A stretch of DNA of 53,384 nt from JADKIH01 sp043747595 (lineage in GTDB: Bacteria > Bacteroidota > Bacteroidia > AKYH767-A > 2013-40CM-41-45), in NCBI GenBank assembly GCA_043747595.1, contig JAYTOX010000005.1, positions 1-53,384 of the forward strand, read 5' to 3'. Shown here piece by piece: positions 43,291 through 53,327 of this stretch. Made by a program: the position numbers and the translations under genes. A model generated the notes under the pieces. The model did not search any database. It worked only from the letters and a program-made list of their open reading frames with translations, and had not been told where the DNA came from. Each line of letters begins with the position of its first letter. Positions within the stretch are counted from its first letter, which is position 1.

Positions 43291-44244
43291 TTATCCTTTT
43301 TCTGTGTTAAAATACTCGATAGTTGTATTTTCAATAGTTGTCACAAAACCATTGTGCACTTTAATTTCTATATTTTGATATTTGTTTTCATTTATTACAG
43401 CCACAATTCGTTTTCGACTACATTGCTTTTGCGTATACTCAACACTTTCAGCTTCTTTATTTTTGAAGTTAATTTTGACTGTTTCATATTTACCCGAATT
43501 AATTAAATCTAATAACCGAATTTCACGCTCGTTCAAGATAGGAATTTGATCCATTAAGAAAGTTGACCGTTCATCCAATAAGAATTCGTTAATAATAGAG
43601 GAAATGGATACTCGTATATGCGTTTGTGTATTCAATCTTTTTGAATACTCCTGATCTATAATCTTACTTAAATTTTCAAACCAAAGTGCAGAACCTCCAT
43701 CATTGAAAAAAAGTATGGACGCATGCGACCTAGTAGAAATTGTGTAAATTATACTATAATAAAAATAAGTAAGACCAGCCTTCTTTGCTACTTTTTGATC
43801 AATTTTTTTCAAGCACTTCAATTCATCGACTACCATACCATTAATTTTTTCTCCAAAATTTAATTGATCTTTTATTTCCGATTCATTATTTTTTATTTGC
43901 TCCAAAAAGGAAGGAGAATCAAAGATTAACCCTGAAAATAGTTGATTCTTCCAAGCTCTAATCAAATCAACTGGTGCACCAACATTCCTTAATTCTGAAA
44001 TGACTCTGATCCACACATAATCAATAAAATTAAAATTCCGCCAAGAAGTTTCGCCTTTGCGATTCGAAGTCAAAATTCCCTGCTTATCCCAATAATTGAG
44101 ATTCGTATATGAAACATCTAGGTCCTTTGGAGTAAAGATGTCTTGTCTAAAAGATTGACTTAACGCAACCCCTGCTGCAATTGAAGACGCTCCAAAGAAC
44201 GCATCCAATTTGATTTTAGCCTTTTCTTCGCTATTTTTTACCAT
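43291..44244 (-). CDS. MerR-like regulator with long C-terminal region
   Basis: 317 aa from the ATG at 44244 (MVKNSEEKAKIKLDAFFGAS); an ATG nine codons upstream (44271) is possible but adds an untypical leader. Residues ~45-110 are a MerR-type winged helix: LDVSYTNLNYWDKQGILTSN (recognition part), GETSWRNFNFIDYVWIRVIS, ELRNVGAPVDLIRAW. The rest (~200 aa) is mixed alpha/beta with no known ligand domain. Divergent from the zinc-finger gene (44327). Likely controls the serine-recombinase element. Confidence 0.75.
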   Translation of the reverse strand: MVKNSEEKAKIKLDAFFGASSIAAGVALSQSFRQDIFTPKDLDVSYTNLNYWDKQGILTSNRKGETSWRNFNFIDYVWIRVISELRNVGAPVDLIRAWKNQLFSGLIFDSPSFLEQIKNNESEIKDQLNFGEKINGMVVDELKCLKKIDQKVAKKAGLTYFYYSIIYTISTRSHASILFFNDGGSALWFENLSKIIDQEYSKRLNTQTHIRVSISSIINEFLLDERSTFLMDQIPILNEREIRLLDLINSGKYETVKINFKNKEAESVEYTQKQCSRKRIVAVINENKYQNIEIKVHNGFVTTIENTTIEYFNTEKG

Positions 44245-44326
44245 CCTTATTTTTTTTATACAAACATACACATAAATTATTATAAATTTGTGTAAAATTA
44301 CATAATTTTAAATATTATCGTAAATA

Positions 44327-44794
44327 ATGAAAAATCACCTAAAAACCTGCTTGGACTGTAATGAAGATTTTGTCTCTAAGCGTTCTGATGCCAAATATTG
44401 CTCCAATGCTTGCCGCCAAAATAGCTATTTGATCTATAAATATGGATTACATACCATTGAACAGAAAAGAGAAAGCCCAGAAAAAATAACCGGACAACTT
44501 CTTCTTTTGACAAATCAAACCTTATTCATTTTTGCAAAAGGATACATTACAAAAAATGATGTCGAAAGCCTTAGTGACAAAACAAGTATTTTAAATTCCC
44601 AACTTACCGACTTACCGGAACACAATCGAGTGCTGAAAAAATTAATGACAATTTGCCAAGTGCTATCAGAGCTCTTTAATGAAACAAATGAAAAAACATT
44701 ACATCTCGAAAAGGCGGAATTTCATCTAATAAAATATCTTGAAACTATATTGAGTCAATCAAAAACTGCTTTTAGCTTTGTTTTTCCTAAGTAA
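44327..44794 (+). CDS. Zinc-finger protein, 155 aa
   Basis: ATG at 44327. N-terminal C4 zinc ribbon CLDCNEDFVSKRSDAKYCSN (CxxC ... CxxxC, residues ~6-30), with ACRQNSYLIYKYG after it, then a helical body (LEKAEFHLIKYLETILSQ). This finger type occurs in small DNA-binding proteins of Bacteroidota elements. Divergent from the MerR-like gene over ~82 bp of AT-rich DNA, so they may share a control region. Right-most recognisable gene of the second element. Confidence 0.65.
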   Translation: MKNHLKTCLDCNEDFVSKRSDAKYCSNACRQNSYLIYKYGLHTIEQKRESPEKITGQLLLLTNQTLFIFAKGYITKNDVESLSDKTSILNSQLTDLPEHNRVLKKLMTICQVLSELFNETNEKTLHLEKAEFHLIKYLETILSQSKTAFSFVFPK

Positions 44795-44801
44795 TCAAAT
44801 T

Positions 44802-44859
44802 GAATTTACAGATAATATACAGATGGTTGTATATTTGTAGTCTAGAATTTACAGATAAT
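44802..44859. repeat. 15-bp direct repeats at the right end of the second element
   Basis: GAATTTACAGATAAT at 44802-44816 and 44845-44859, with TTTACAGGTAAA near 44908 as a weaker third. They start 8 bp after the zinc-finger gene. They may be regulator sites, or mark the far end of the serine-recombinase element. Confidence 0.4.
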
Positions 44860-44959
44860 TTACATTTGCGCTAGAAATTTGCCACATAAATTTCATTTTT
44901 CTATTTTTATTTACAGGTAAAGAACAAGTAATTTTTAAAGACATAGTTGAATAAAATAA

Positions 44960-46447
44960 TCACTGCTTCACAAACTTCTTCACTGCTTTCCCTCGCTCCG
45001 TAATCACTTCCATATAATAAAAACCGGCTTCGAGTTGCTCAATATTCACCTGCAACTGATCTGATTTTTGTTTTTCAATTTTTGATTCTACAATTTGACT
45101 CAGTGCATTGTAAATAGTGATTGATTCAATCTTTGTAGTAGAAGACTTAACTGTTAATAGATTGATTGCAGGATTTGGAAATAAAATAATATCCTGTGTC
45201 AAATTCTTTAAATCATTTATTGAACTTGTTAAGCTATCACATACGCTCCCAACTTCTGCTCCTAACAGGTAGTTAGGAAAGTTTGGCATCGTGAAAGCAT
45301 TTAAAACTGGCAAGTTTATACAATGCTGACAGAAATCACATGCTACACCCAAGCTGTCGGGCGAATTAATAACGTGGAGATATGGAGTAGAGCTAGAAGT
45401 GCTAATGTAAATTTTCCCATCAGGCGCTAGAGCCATTAACCAAAAATGTGTTAAGTTGCCAGTTACCGGATCATGAAAATTATCATTGATTGCTATTAAG
45501 ATTCTTGACGAATCAACATTTGTGGACCATGTATCATATTGGTACAAGTGATCAACAGTAGCAATATATAAAATTCTTCCATTAGACGAAAAACAAGTGC
45601 CAGCATTCAAGTATGAGCTATCATTTAAATTAAAATTTTGTTGATTAGTCAAATGTCCATTACATCGGTCAAAGTCTGCCAACTCTACCCCATTCGACAA
45701 TTCAAAATAAGCAAACTTAGTTCCTTGAGGATTGAATGCCGATTGACCAATATTGAAATCTCTTTTAACGGATAAGTATTCATAAAAAGGTCCCTGTATT
45801 CCATAGGGAGTATAAAGAAACTCCAACAATTTTAAACTTCTAAATTTTCGTACAGTAATCCACCAATCACGTCCATTTGCATGTCGACAAGCAGTGATCC
45901 TTCCTGGCGACATTGTATCGGTGTAAAGTATAGTGTTTTTATTTACTACAGCACCTAGCCCACCATTCTGATTCATGTCTATTGTCGTATAATATAATTT
46001 ATAAGACGCACCAGTATTCAAATAATCATCTATGGTATTGTGAAATAAAACAAATTGGTTTGAATCAGTCAAGGATGGCAACACTAGATTTCCTTGTGGA
46101 AGTGTTAAGCCGAATCGTAAATGTTGATTAGTATAATAGGATGGATTTAATCCATTCCCGTTTTGCATCGTACCATCCAATGCATTGGCGATGTAAACTC
46201 CATTTGATGTAAAAAGTATATTGTTTGCAGAATCATTTACTGACGCATTCGTTTCATTTAAATTTTGATGACGCTGAACTTGATTGATATTTAAATTTCC
46301 GTTAATAAAATTTAAATTGATTGCACCGTAATTGGGGAATTGACAACAATCATAGCCTAACGGCCATACATTATCAATTCGTTGTGAATAAAGGTTGAGT
46401 ATTCCACAGAATAAAAATAAAAAAAGTAAAATACTCAACCGTTTCAT
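44960..46447 (-). CDS. T9SS surface protein, beta-propeller-like, paralogue B
   Basis: 495 aa, ATG at 46447. Signal peptide MKRLSILLFLFLFCGILNLY, conserved start IDNVWPLGYDCCQ, blade-like repeats (MSPGRITACRHANGRDWW; NPQGTKFAYFELSNGVELAD; SSNGRILYIATVDHLYQYD) and a T9SS sorting domain (DIILFPNPAINLLTVKSS to the end). The first ~28 and last ~75 residues are nearly identical to paralogue 46722-48209, while the middle differs much more. It is preceded by a 274-bp gap with a C8 tract. Surface role as for its paralogues. Confidence 0.88.
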   Translation of the reverse strand: MKRLSILLFLFLFCGILNLYSQRIDNVWPLGYDCCQFPNYGAINLNFINGNLNINQVQRHQNLNETNASVNDSANNILFTSNGVYIANALDGTMQNGNGLNPSYYTNQHLRFGLTLPQGNLVLPSLTDSNQFVLFHNTIDDYLNTGASYKLYYTTIDMNQNGGLGAVVNKNTILYTDTMSPGRITACRHANGRDWWITVRKFRSLKLLEFLYTPYGIQGPFYEYLSVKRDFNIGQSAFNPQGTKFAYFELSNGVELADFDRCNGHLTNQQNFNLNDSSYLNAGTCFSSNGRILYIATVDHLYQYDTWSTNVDSSRILIAINDNFHDPVTGNLTHFWLMALAPDGKIYISTSSSTPYLHVINSPDSLGVACDFCQHCINLPVLNAFTMPNFPNYLLGAEVGSVCDSLTSSINDLKNLTQDIILFPNPAINLLTVKSSTTKIESITIYNALSQIVESKIEKQKSDQLQVNIEQLEAGFYYMEVITERGKAVKKFVKQ

Positions 46448-46516
46448 AGCTTAATGAATAATTATTAATTGCTTCACATCAATCTCCTTAGTGAGTGGTG
46501 AGTGGTAATTGGTGAG

Positions 46517-46524
46517 CCCCCCCC
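46517..46524. repeat. Poly-C tract (C8) upstream of paralogue B
   Basis: Eight consecutive Cs, 70 bp before the start codon at 46447, in an otherwise AT-rich gap (46448-46721) with GAGTGG/GAGTGGT repeats. Long homopolymers near a surface-gene promoter can allow slipped-strand expression switching; not proven here. Confidence 0.6.
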
Positions 46525-46721
46525 GCAAAGGGAATGTTCAGTGAGGCGGAAGTACTTTTTTTAATGATCAACATTTAATTCCGAACGGTATTCCGCTTTA
46601 CTATGTGAGTCGTAATTTGAGAATCGTAATTCCTAAGCAGCCTCTGAATGACCTTTGACCCTTCATACTTCTTACTTCTTCCTTCCTATAATGCTAACAA
46701 TTTCTAGAAAGCAATAAAATT

Positions 46722-48209
46722 TCACTGCTTCACAAAATTCTTCACTGCTTTCCCTCGCTCCGTAATCACTTCCATATAATAAAAGCCGGCTTCGAGTTGC
46801 TCAATATTCAACTGCAACTGATCTAATTTTTGTTTTTCAATTTTTGCTTTTACAATTTGACTCAGTGCATTGTAAATAGTGATTGATTCAATCTTTGTAG
46901 TAGAAGACTTAACTGTTAATAGATTGATTGCAGGATTTGGATATAAAATAATATCCTGTGTCAAATTCTTTAAATCATTTGTTGAACTTGTTAAGCTATC
47001 ACATACGCTCCCAACTTCTGCTCCTAACAGGTAGTTAGGAAAGTTTGGCATCGTGAAAGCAATTGCAACCGGAAGTGTAATACAGTGTTGACAAAAGTTA
47101 CAAGCTAAACCTAAGCTATCTGGGTAATTTATTACATGTAGATATGGAGTTGAATTCGTTGTACTAACATATATTTTGCCATCTGGTGCTAGTGCTTCCA
47201 ACCAGAAATGAGTAACGTTTAAACTAACAGGATCTTGAAACCCGTCATAAACCCCAATTAAAATTCGTGATGAATCCAAATTGTTTGACCATGTATCATA
47301 TTGATACATCCTATCAGTTGATGATACATATAAAAATCTTCCATTAGGAGAAAATGCTGCTCCTGCTCCTAAAACATTTGTATCAGGAAGTAAACTATTT
47401 TTTACATTGGAAATATTTCCTGTACATCTATCAAAATCTCCAATTTCTAATCCAAGGTCTTTTTCAAAAAATACATACCTTGTACCTTGTGGATTGAAAA
47501 TACATTGGCCAGCGTAAAACTCTCTATTAATTATTAAACTTTTGCGTGCACCATTTGAAACTCCTTGAGGAGTGTATAAAAATTCAACTACATCCTTACT
47601 TCGTAGGCGATGTACAACAATCCACCAATCGCGGCCATTTGCATGACGACATGCCGCAATTCTTCCTGGAGTCATAGAATCTGTGTAAAGGATCGAATTC
47701 TTGTTGACTACTGACCCAAGCCCTCCATTTTGACTTAAATCGATAACTGAAGTGTATAAAAAAAATGAAGCACCTGTATTTAAATAGTCGTCAATTGTAT
47801 TATGAAATAAAACGTACTCATTAGAATTCGTGAGTGAAGGTAATATTAAATTTGCTTGAGGAATTGTCAAGCCATATTGTAAGTGCTGATTTGTAAAATA
47901 CGAAGGATTTAAATTATTGCCATTTTGCATTGTATCGTCTAATGAATTTGATATATAAATTCCATTTGAAGTAAACAATATATTATTTAAAGAGTCACAA
48001 ACCGATCCAACAGTTTCATTAATATTTTGATGCCTTTGAATTAAAGAAGTCGAAATGACACCTTGATTAAAAAAAAGATCAACAGCCCCATATCCGACTG
48101 ATTGACAGCAGTCATACCCCATGGGCCATACATTATCTATTCGTTGTGAAAAAAGGTTGAGTATCCCACAGAATAAAAATAAAAAAAGTAAAATACTCAA
48201 CCGTTTCAT
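46722..48209 (-). CDS. T9SS surface protein, beta-propeller-like, paralogue A
   Basis: 495 aa, ATG at 48209, only 3 bp after the giant gene's stop, hence cotranscribed and probably translationally coupled. Signal peptide MKRLSILLFLFLFCGILNLF, start IDNVWPMGYDCCQ, body with MTPGRIAACRHANGRDWW, NPQGTRYVFFEKDLGLEIGD and SPNGRFLYVSSTDRMYQYD, and a T9SS sorting domain as in paralogue B. Product of tandem duplication with paralogue B, and homologous to 22799-24271 in the element. Its giant-protein partner is just upstream, as in the element locus. Confidence 0.88.
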   Translation of the reverse strand: MKRLSILLFLFLFCGILNLFSQRIDNVWPMGYDCCQSVGYGAVDLFFNQGVISTSLIQRHQNINETVGSVCDSLNNILFTSNGIYISNSLDDTMQNGNNLNPSYFTNQHLQYGLTIPQANLILPSLTNSNEYVLFHNTIDDYLNTGASFFLYTSVIDLSQNGGLGSVVNKNSILYTDSMTPGRIAACRHANGRDWWIVVHRLRSKDVVEFLYTPQGVSNGARKSLIINREFYAGQCIFNPQGTRYVFFEKDLGLEIGDFDRCTGNISNVKNSLLPDTNVLGAGAAFSPNGRFLYVSSTDRMYQYDTWSNNLDSSRILIGVYDGFQDPVSLNVTHFWLEALAPDGKIYVSTTNSTPYLHVINYPDSLGLACNFCQHCITLPVAIAFTMPNFPNYLLGAEVGSVCDSLTSSTNDLKNLTQDIILYPNPAINLLTVKSSTTKIESITIYNALSQIVKAKIEKQKLDQLQLNIEQLEAGFYYMEVITERGKAVKNFVKQ

Positions 48210-48212
48210 AGC

Positions 48213-51200
48213 TTAATGAATAATTATTAATTGCTTCACATCAATCTGGTTTTCCTGAATCAATTTACAGGAATATACGCCGTTCTTAAACAAAGATAAA
48301 TCAATTTCTAAGCTCTTCCCATCTTTTGGAACGTTTTTTAACAGAATCAATTCGCCAATTTCACTATAGATCGCAAGTTTTGCAGCTGATTCAACTGAAT
48401 AATGTACATAAACTTTATCATTGGCCGGATTCGGGAAAATTGAAAAAGGCAACTCTGAATTTTTTTGACTCAATCGCCAAGAATAACCTGTTTGAGCACA
48501 AGCTTGTTCATCATCGTATCGAAGTTGCGGGTCAATTAATGAGGCTAAAGTTCTAGCCATATACACCGAAGGGCCTCCGGAAAGTGGACATTGTGTCGCT
48601 ATTGAAACAATTTGAGAAACGTAATTTGAAAGATTCTCAAACTTATTTTTATACACTACTTGTAGGTAAACTTCGTTTACAAGTTTTTCATTCTGCTCGT
48701 AAATTTTTGTGCTATTGATTTGAGCATTGTCGGCGTTCATTATGTCCGCTTTATTTTCAATAGCGGTTTGGAGCAAACTTAACGAAGCATTATTCTGATT
48801 CAGCAATAAACTGGTGTTCTGAATAATAGAATACCGAGCTATTTTAATACTATCCAAAGTAAACGTCGGTAAGTTATTCGGTTGAATTAAACTATCACAA
48901 CTGCGAATTAATGCTGAATTAAAATTAATTTGTTCCGATCTTACTTCCATTGATTGAAGCAAGCTTTGTTGATTTACAAACAATTCGTCCTTCTCTTTAT
49001 TCAGTGAAGCAATTTGCTCTAAATATGTTCCTGCCATTTGTTGAAAGAAGTTTACATAAACGGTATCAGAGTCAAGATAGTTCGGTTCGTTCAATAACTT
49101 TTCATACAATCTTTCACGCGTTTTCCATTTGGTTTCTTCGTCATAGTCTTGGCTACCTTCTAAATTTCTAGCTGCACGTTTATCAGAACCACCATCGCCT
49201 CCGCCTATTTCAACAGCACAATTCAGTTGATTGGGAAACAAATTGTTTCCGCAATTTTCATCGGAAGTTCCTAAGTCAAGAATAAAATCTAAAGGCCAAA
49301 CTTCTGAAATTGCTGGATCATTATCTGGTGTAGGATGGTTTGTTAATGATTGGCCGGTTGGAAATCTTGGGCCGTTTCTAAAAACTTTATATTTATCAAA
49401 TGGCGCCCAAAATAAATTCTCATCCCATGCCCCATAGATCGAATAGTTATCAAAATACCATGAGTTACCTTTGAAATCTTGATGGTCCACACGCGTAGAA
49501 GTTCCTTTGTAGTACATACCAACACTGTGTTCGCCGATATCATTTGACTGAATATTATTTCCTGCGCCACCTACACAAGTTCCCATGAAGCCTATACCCG
49601 TATAAGTTCCTGTAACAGTATTACAGCTGATAACGTTTTCCGGACTGTCTTGAAACCACATTGCTGATTGTTTATCGTTGGTAAATGAACTACCATACCC
49701 GGAAACACTATTACAATTTACCTTGCAAAGCTCTGATTTAACAAGACTGATTCCGCTTTGATTATTAATAACGTCATTAAAATGGACATAGTTATGATCT
49801 ATCGTGTAACCATAAATTCCATTTCCGTAAACTCCATGCCTAGCAAATTCATTCAAAGTAATTTGGTTGTTCTTTACTAAACGACTAAAGTTTTTTGTTC
49901 CGCCATCAGATAAAAGAACAGCAATCGAGTATGGATAATTACCATCAATTGAAAAACGTGACCCAACTTCAATATTATTATCATAAATAGCAAAAGTTGA
50001 AGCGTAATCATTCAAGAGTGCAACGATTCCATAATAATTACAGCTTAACGTGTTATCATGAATGTAAGATTTACAATTGTATTGATATGAAACATCAATA
50101 CCCCAATCACAATTCCAAACTGAATTAAATTGACAAATTGCTGACATGCCCCAAGAGCGAACTCCTCTGATGCAGTCTTCGAAATCAAGAAGATTTGAAT
50201 TGTGTCCATTTAAATTCAACGAATTGTTTGAGGTGCCTGTACACAAAATCGCCGTACCAAGAGGTTGACCCCATGGCAATGAATAAGTATTATAATTAAT
50301 AATTTGTCTAAAAATTGAATGATCAATATTTAGACTTGAATTGGTAGAATATATTCCAAGATTCATATCCTCAAAAACATTATCCTGATTAGCGCCTATG
50401 CCAATATTTATTAGGGAGTTGTTATCGATCATAATTCCCGCCAACGATTTTGATAAAGGCATTGGGAATTGGCCAGGGAATCCTGGCTTGAGTTGAGCTG
50501 ACCTAAATTCCGAATTAACCACTGTTCCATTAATTGATGCAACAACATTTGAGCCATTACCAGAAAAGAAAACACCTACGTAATCATCAGTAAATGCACA
50601 GCCATCTATTTTAATTGTTGTACCATGATTACCTTGTATTCCAAATTGAGCATCGTTGATATTTGAATTAGTTGCTACCACACCTCCATTGAATTGACTT
50701 GCAATGATTCCACGCCACATTTGAGTACATGCATACAATGTCGAGCCGTTTAAGGTTAAAGTATAACCAGCAGCATCAATTGAAAAACCCGGGCCAATTT
50801 CGATTGTACAACTATTAAGTGTGACATTATGAGTTAAAACAATATTTGAATTTAAACTATACGATTGACCTGTTAAGACAAAATTATTATTAAAGGTAGT
50901 TTGAGTAATTAACGGATAAGTTCCACAGCAAGATTGGCTCAAGCCACTCAAATTAATAGTAGAACTTGCGGTGCAGCCAGCACTATTGGTTGCTGTGACA
51001 GTATAAATTGCTGCTGTCTGCACGTTGATGCAACGAGAATTTGAATTTGAAGGTGTCCAAAGATATTGATAGTATCCTGCCGTTGCACAAATCGGCGTGT
51101 TGTAGCATGACCCATTCGGATTAGAGATAGCAAGAAGCATTGGTGTAGGTTGAGTTATAATAATCGAAGTTGAACCGGTACATCCGTTGGCATCAGTTAC

Positions 51201-53327
51201 AGTGCAAACATAGGTTCCGGCAGATAAATTTTGAGCGGTTGCATTTATTCCACCCGAAGGTGTCCAACTATAAGAATACGTAGGCGTTCCGTTGCTTGCA
51301 GAAACTGTTGCTGAACCATTGGTTCCATTATTGCAAGTCACATTAGTTGATGACTGAATATTGGCTGACAAGGCTGCTGTTGGACCGGTGATGTTGACAT
51401 TGACAGATGCTGCACATCCATTAGCATCAGTTACTGTGTATGTATAGTTGCCTACAGGTAATGTGTAAGTATAGTTAGCTATAGGTACTGTGATTGGAAT
51501 ACTTGTTACTGTGTAAGGGCTAGTACCACCGGTAGGATTCAATGTAATGTTAGTTGTACCACCATTACAACCGATAGGAGCATAAGGAAGAATAGTTGCA
51601 CTCAGGCTTGCTGGATCTGTGATCGTTACCGTACCAGTTCCAGTACAGCCATTTTGATCGGTCACCGTACACGAATAATTTCCAGCTTGTAAATTCTGAA
51701 TTGCTGAAGTGTTAAGGTTTCCGGGTTGCCATAAATAATTAAAATTACCAGGCCCACTAGTAACAGTAATGCTTGCTGTTCCATTGTTCAATCCATTACA
51801 AGTCAGATTGGTTGATTGAGTTTGTGTTGTTAACCCACCTGAACTTGTAATCGTTACCATAGCTGTTGCTGTACAACCACTAGCATCAGTTACTGTGCAA
51901 GTATAATTGCCTGCTTGTAAATTCGAAATTGAGCTTACACTCATTCCATTTGACCATTGATATGAATAGATGCCATGCCCACCTAAAACGCTTACATCAG
52001 CAGATCCTAAATTTACTAGGCATGTAATATTTGTTTGATGGGTTGTAAGAGTTAAACCATTTGATGACACCGGCGTTATATTAATTGGGAGTAAGCAATT
52101 ATTTTGATCTTGGATGGTGAAATTTTGAGTTCCCGATAAAGTGGTATTGGTAAAAACAAAATTATTCCCTTCAACCCAAGAGTTAGAAAATCCATGATAA
52201 TGATTAGCAGTTGCAAATGGAGTTCCACCATCAACAAAAATTGAAACAACAGAAGAGGACGATTGACAATCGAAGTAATTGTCAATTATGGAATAGGTGA
52301 AAATTTCTGGTGTTGATATTTCAGCAAATGTAGTTGCCGTACAAGAATTTGCATCTGTTACTACTACTTGATAGCTACCAGCTATTTGGTTGGTAATAGA
52401 TTGAATTGTAACACTTGTATTCATCCAAGCATAGCCATACGGCCCAGTACCACCTGCTGCAAGTGCTGTAGCTGCTCCGTTATTATCACCAAAACAACTA
52501 ACCGGTGTAACGCTAGATATAGAAACACTTAGAGGATTGACTGACGTTAAACCGATCGTAACATTTGTTATTGAAGAGTTACAATTTCCATCGGTAACTA
52601 GAAGAGAATACTGCCCAGGTATCAGCCCAACAATGTCCATACTCGATGAGAATAGTTGTGAAAATCCTAAAGATGGAATTTGAACAGTAAAAGTAGCACC
52701 CGGATCACCGGTAATCTGACTGATATGAATTGAGCCTCTACCTTGATTTGCACACAAACTATTAACATGTGTTTCGGTTATTACGGGAGGGGTACCTCCA
52801 CCTAAAACTGTAGAAATAGAAAATGAAATGCTCGTTTGACACAAAGAAAAAGAACTCGTTAAAAAGACAGTATAATTACCAGGTCTCAAATTAGAAATAG
52901 TTCCGGCAGTCCCTAACGTCCAATTAGCTACAGGCAGAAAATTAGTTCCATCAAAAAGTACCACTCTAAAAGGCGCATCATTAGCATCTCCCGTATAAAA
53001 TACATCAGCTGATCCATCACTTGCACATAATCTTGTAGCATCATGAGTCGTTACTACAAGATTTCCAATAGGATTCAGGTTTCTAATAATTTTCATATCA
53101 TTTCTTTGACAACCTTGCGACGATGTAACTGTTACAGATAGTCTATAATTAGCAAACGTAACAGTGTTCAAAGTAATTTGAGATGTTGTTTCGCCAGTGC
53201 TCCATAAATACGTTTCGCCACCTATACTTCCGCCACTATTTGAGTAATTAGCAGTGAATATTCTGTTTGGGTCTGTAGATGAACAGTATCCATCCGACCA
53301 ACCACACATTGCCTGAGTGTTTTTCAT
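48213..53327 (-). CDS. Giant T9SS surface protein with SprB-like repeats and beta-helix (1704 aa, likely missing its N-terminus)
   Basis: The frame opens at ATG 53327 after an in-frame stop 36 bp before it. No signal peptide; it starts straight in a beta module (GGETYLWSTGETTSQITL). Residues ~250-780 contain at least five SprB/PKD-like repeats of ~70 residues (SNLQAGNYTCTVTDASGCTA type). Residues ~800-1370 are a parallel beta-helix (HNVTLNSCTIEIGPGFSIDA; CTQMWRGIIAS). Residues ~1400-1610 are helical, ending CPLSGGPSVYMARTLASLID, as in the 2563-aa protein, and the T9SS sorting domain is ~1625-1704 (FSIFPNPANDKVYVHYS). A short upstream frame ends in TGA overlapping this ATG, so a frameshift or a separate upstream gene is possible. 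Confidence 0.8.
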   Translation of the reverse strand: MKNTQAMCGWSDGYCSSTDPNRIFTANYSNSGGSIGGETYLWSTGETTSQITLNTVTFANYRLSVTVTSSQGCQRNDMKIIRNLNPIGNLVVTTHDATRLCASDGSADVFYTGDANDAPFRVVLFDGTNFLPVANWTLGTAGTISNLRPGNYTVFLTSSFSLCQTSISFSISTVLGGGTPPVITETHVNSLCANQGRGSIHISQITGDPGATFTVQIPSLGFSQLFSSSMDIVGLIPGQYSLLVTDGNCNSSITNVTIGLTSVNPLSVSISSVTPVSCFGDNNGAATALAAGGTGPYGYAWMNTSVTIQSITNQIAGSYQVVVTDANSCTATTFAEISTPEIFTYSIIDNYFDCQSSSSVVSIFVDGGTPFATANHYHGFSNSWVEGNNFVFTNTTLSGTQNFTIQDQNNCLLPINITPVSSNGLTLTTHQTNITCLVNLGSADVSVLGGHGIYSYQWSNGMSVSSISNLQAGNYTCTVTDASGCTATAMVTITSSGGLTTQTQSTNLTCNGLNNGTASITVTSGPGNFNYLWQPGNLNTSAIQNLQAGNYSCTVTDQNGCTGTGTVTITDPASLSATILPYAPIGCNGGTTNITLNPTGGTSPYTVTSIPITVPIANYTYTLPVGNYTYTVTDANGCAASVNVNITGPTAALSANIQSSTNVTCNNGTNGSATVSASNGTPTYSYSWTPSGGINATAQNLSAGTYVCTVTDANGCTGSTSIIITQPTPMLLAISNPNGSCYNTPICATAGYYQYLWTPSNSNSRCINVQTAAIYTVTATNSAGCTASSTINLSGLSQSCCGTYPLITQTTFNNNFVLTGQSYSLNSNIVLTHNVTLNSCTIEIGPGFSIDAAGYTLTLNGSTLYACTQMWRGIIASQFNGGVVATNSNINDAQFGIQGNHGTTIKIDGCAFTDDYVGVFFSGNGSNVVASINGTVVNSEFRSAQLKPGFPGQFPMPLSKSLAGIMIDNNSLINIGIGANQDNVFEDMNLGIYSTNSSLNIDHSIFRQIINYNTYSLPWGQPLGTAILCTGTSNNSLNLNGHNSNLLDFEDCIRGVRSWGMSAICQFNSVWNCDWGIDVSYQYNCKSYIHDNTLSCNYYGIVALLNDYASTFAIYDNNIEVGSRFSIDGNYPYSIAVLLSDGGTKNFSRLVKNNQITLNEFARHGVYGNGIYGYTIDHNYVHFNDVINNQSGISLVKSELCKVNCNSVSGYGSSFTNDKQSAMWFQDSPENVISCNTVTGTYTGIGFMGTCVGGAGNNIQSNDIGEHSVGMYYKGTSTRVDHQDFKGNSWYFDNYSIYGAWDENLFWAPFDKYKVFRNGPRFPTGQSLTNHPTPDNDPAISEVWPLDFILDLGTSDENCGNNLFPNQLNCAVEIGGGDGGSDKRAARNLEGSQDYDEETKWKTRERLYEKLLNEPNYLDSDTVYVNFFQQMAGTYLEQIASLNKEKDELFVNQQSLLQSMEVRSEQINFNSALIRSCDSLIQPNNLPTFTLDSIKIARYSIIQNTSLLLNQNNASLSLLQTAIENKADIMNADNAQINSTKIYEQNEKLVNEVYLQVVYKNKFENLSNYVSQIVSIATQCPLSGGPSVYMARTLASLIDPQLRYDDEQACAQTGYSWRLSQKNSELPFSIFPNPANDKVYVHYSVESAAKLAIYSEIGELILLKNVPKDGKSLEIDLSLFKNGVYSCKLIQENQIDVKQLIIIH

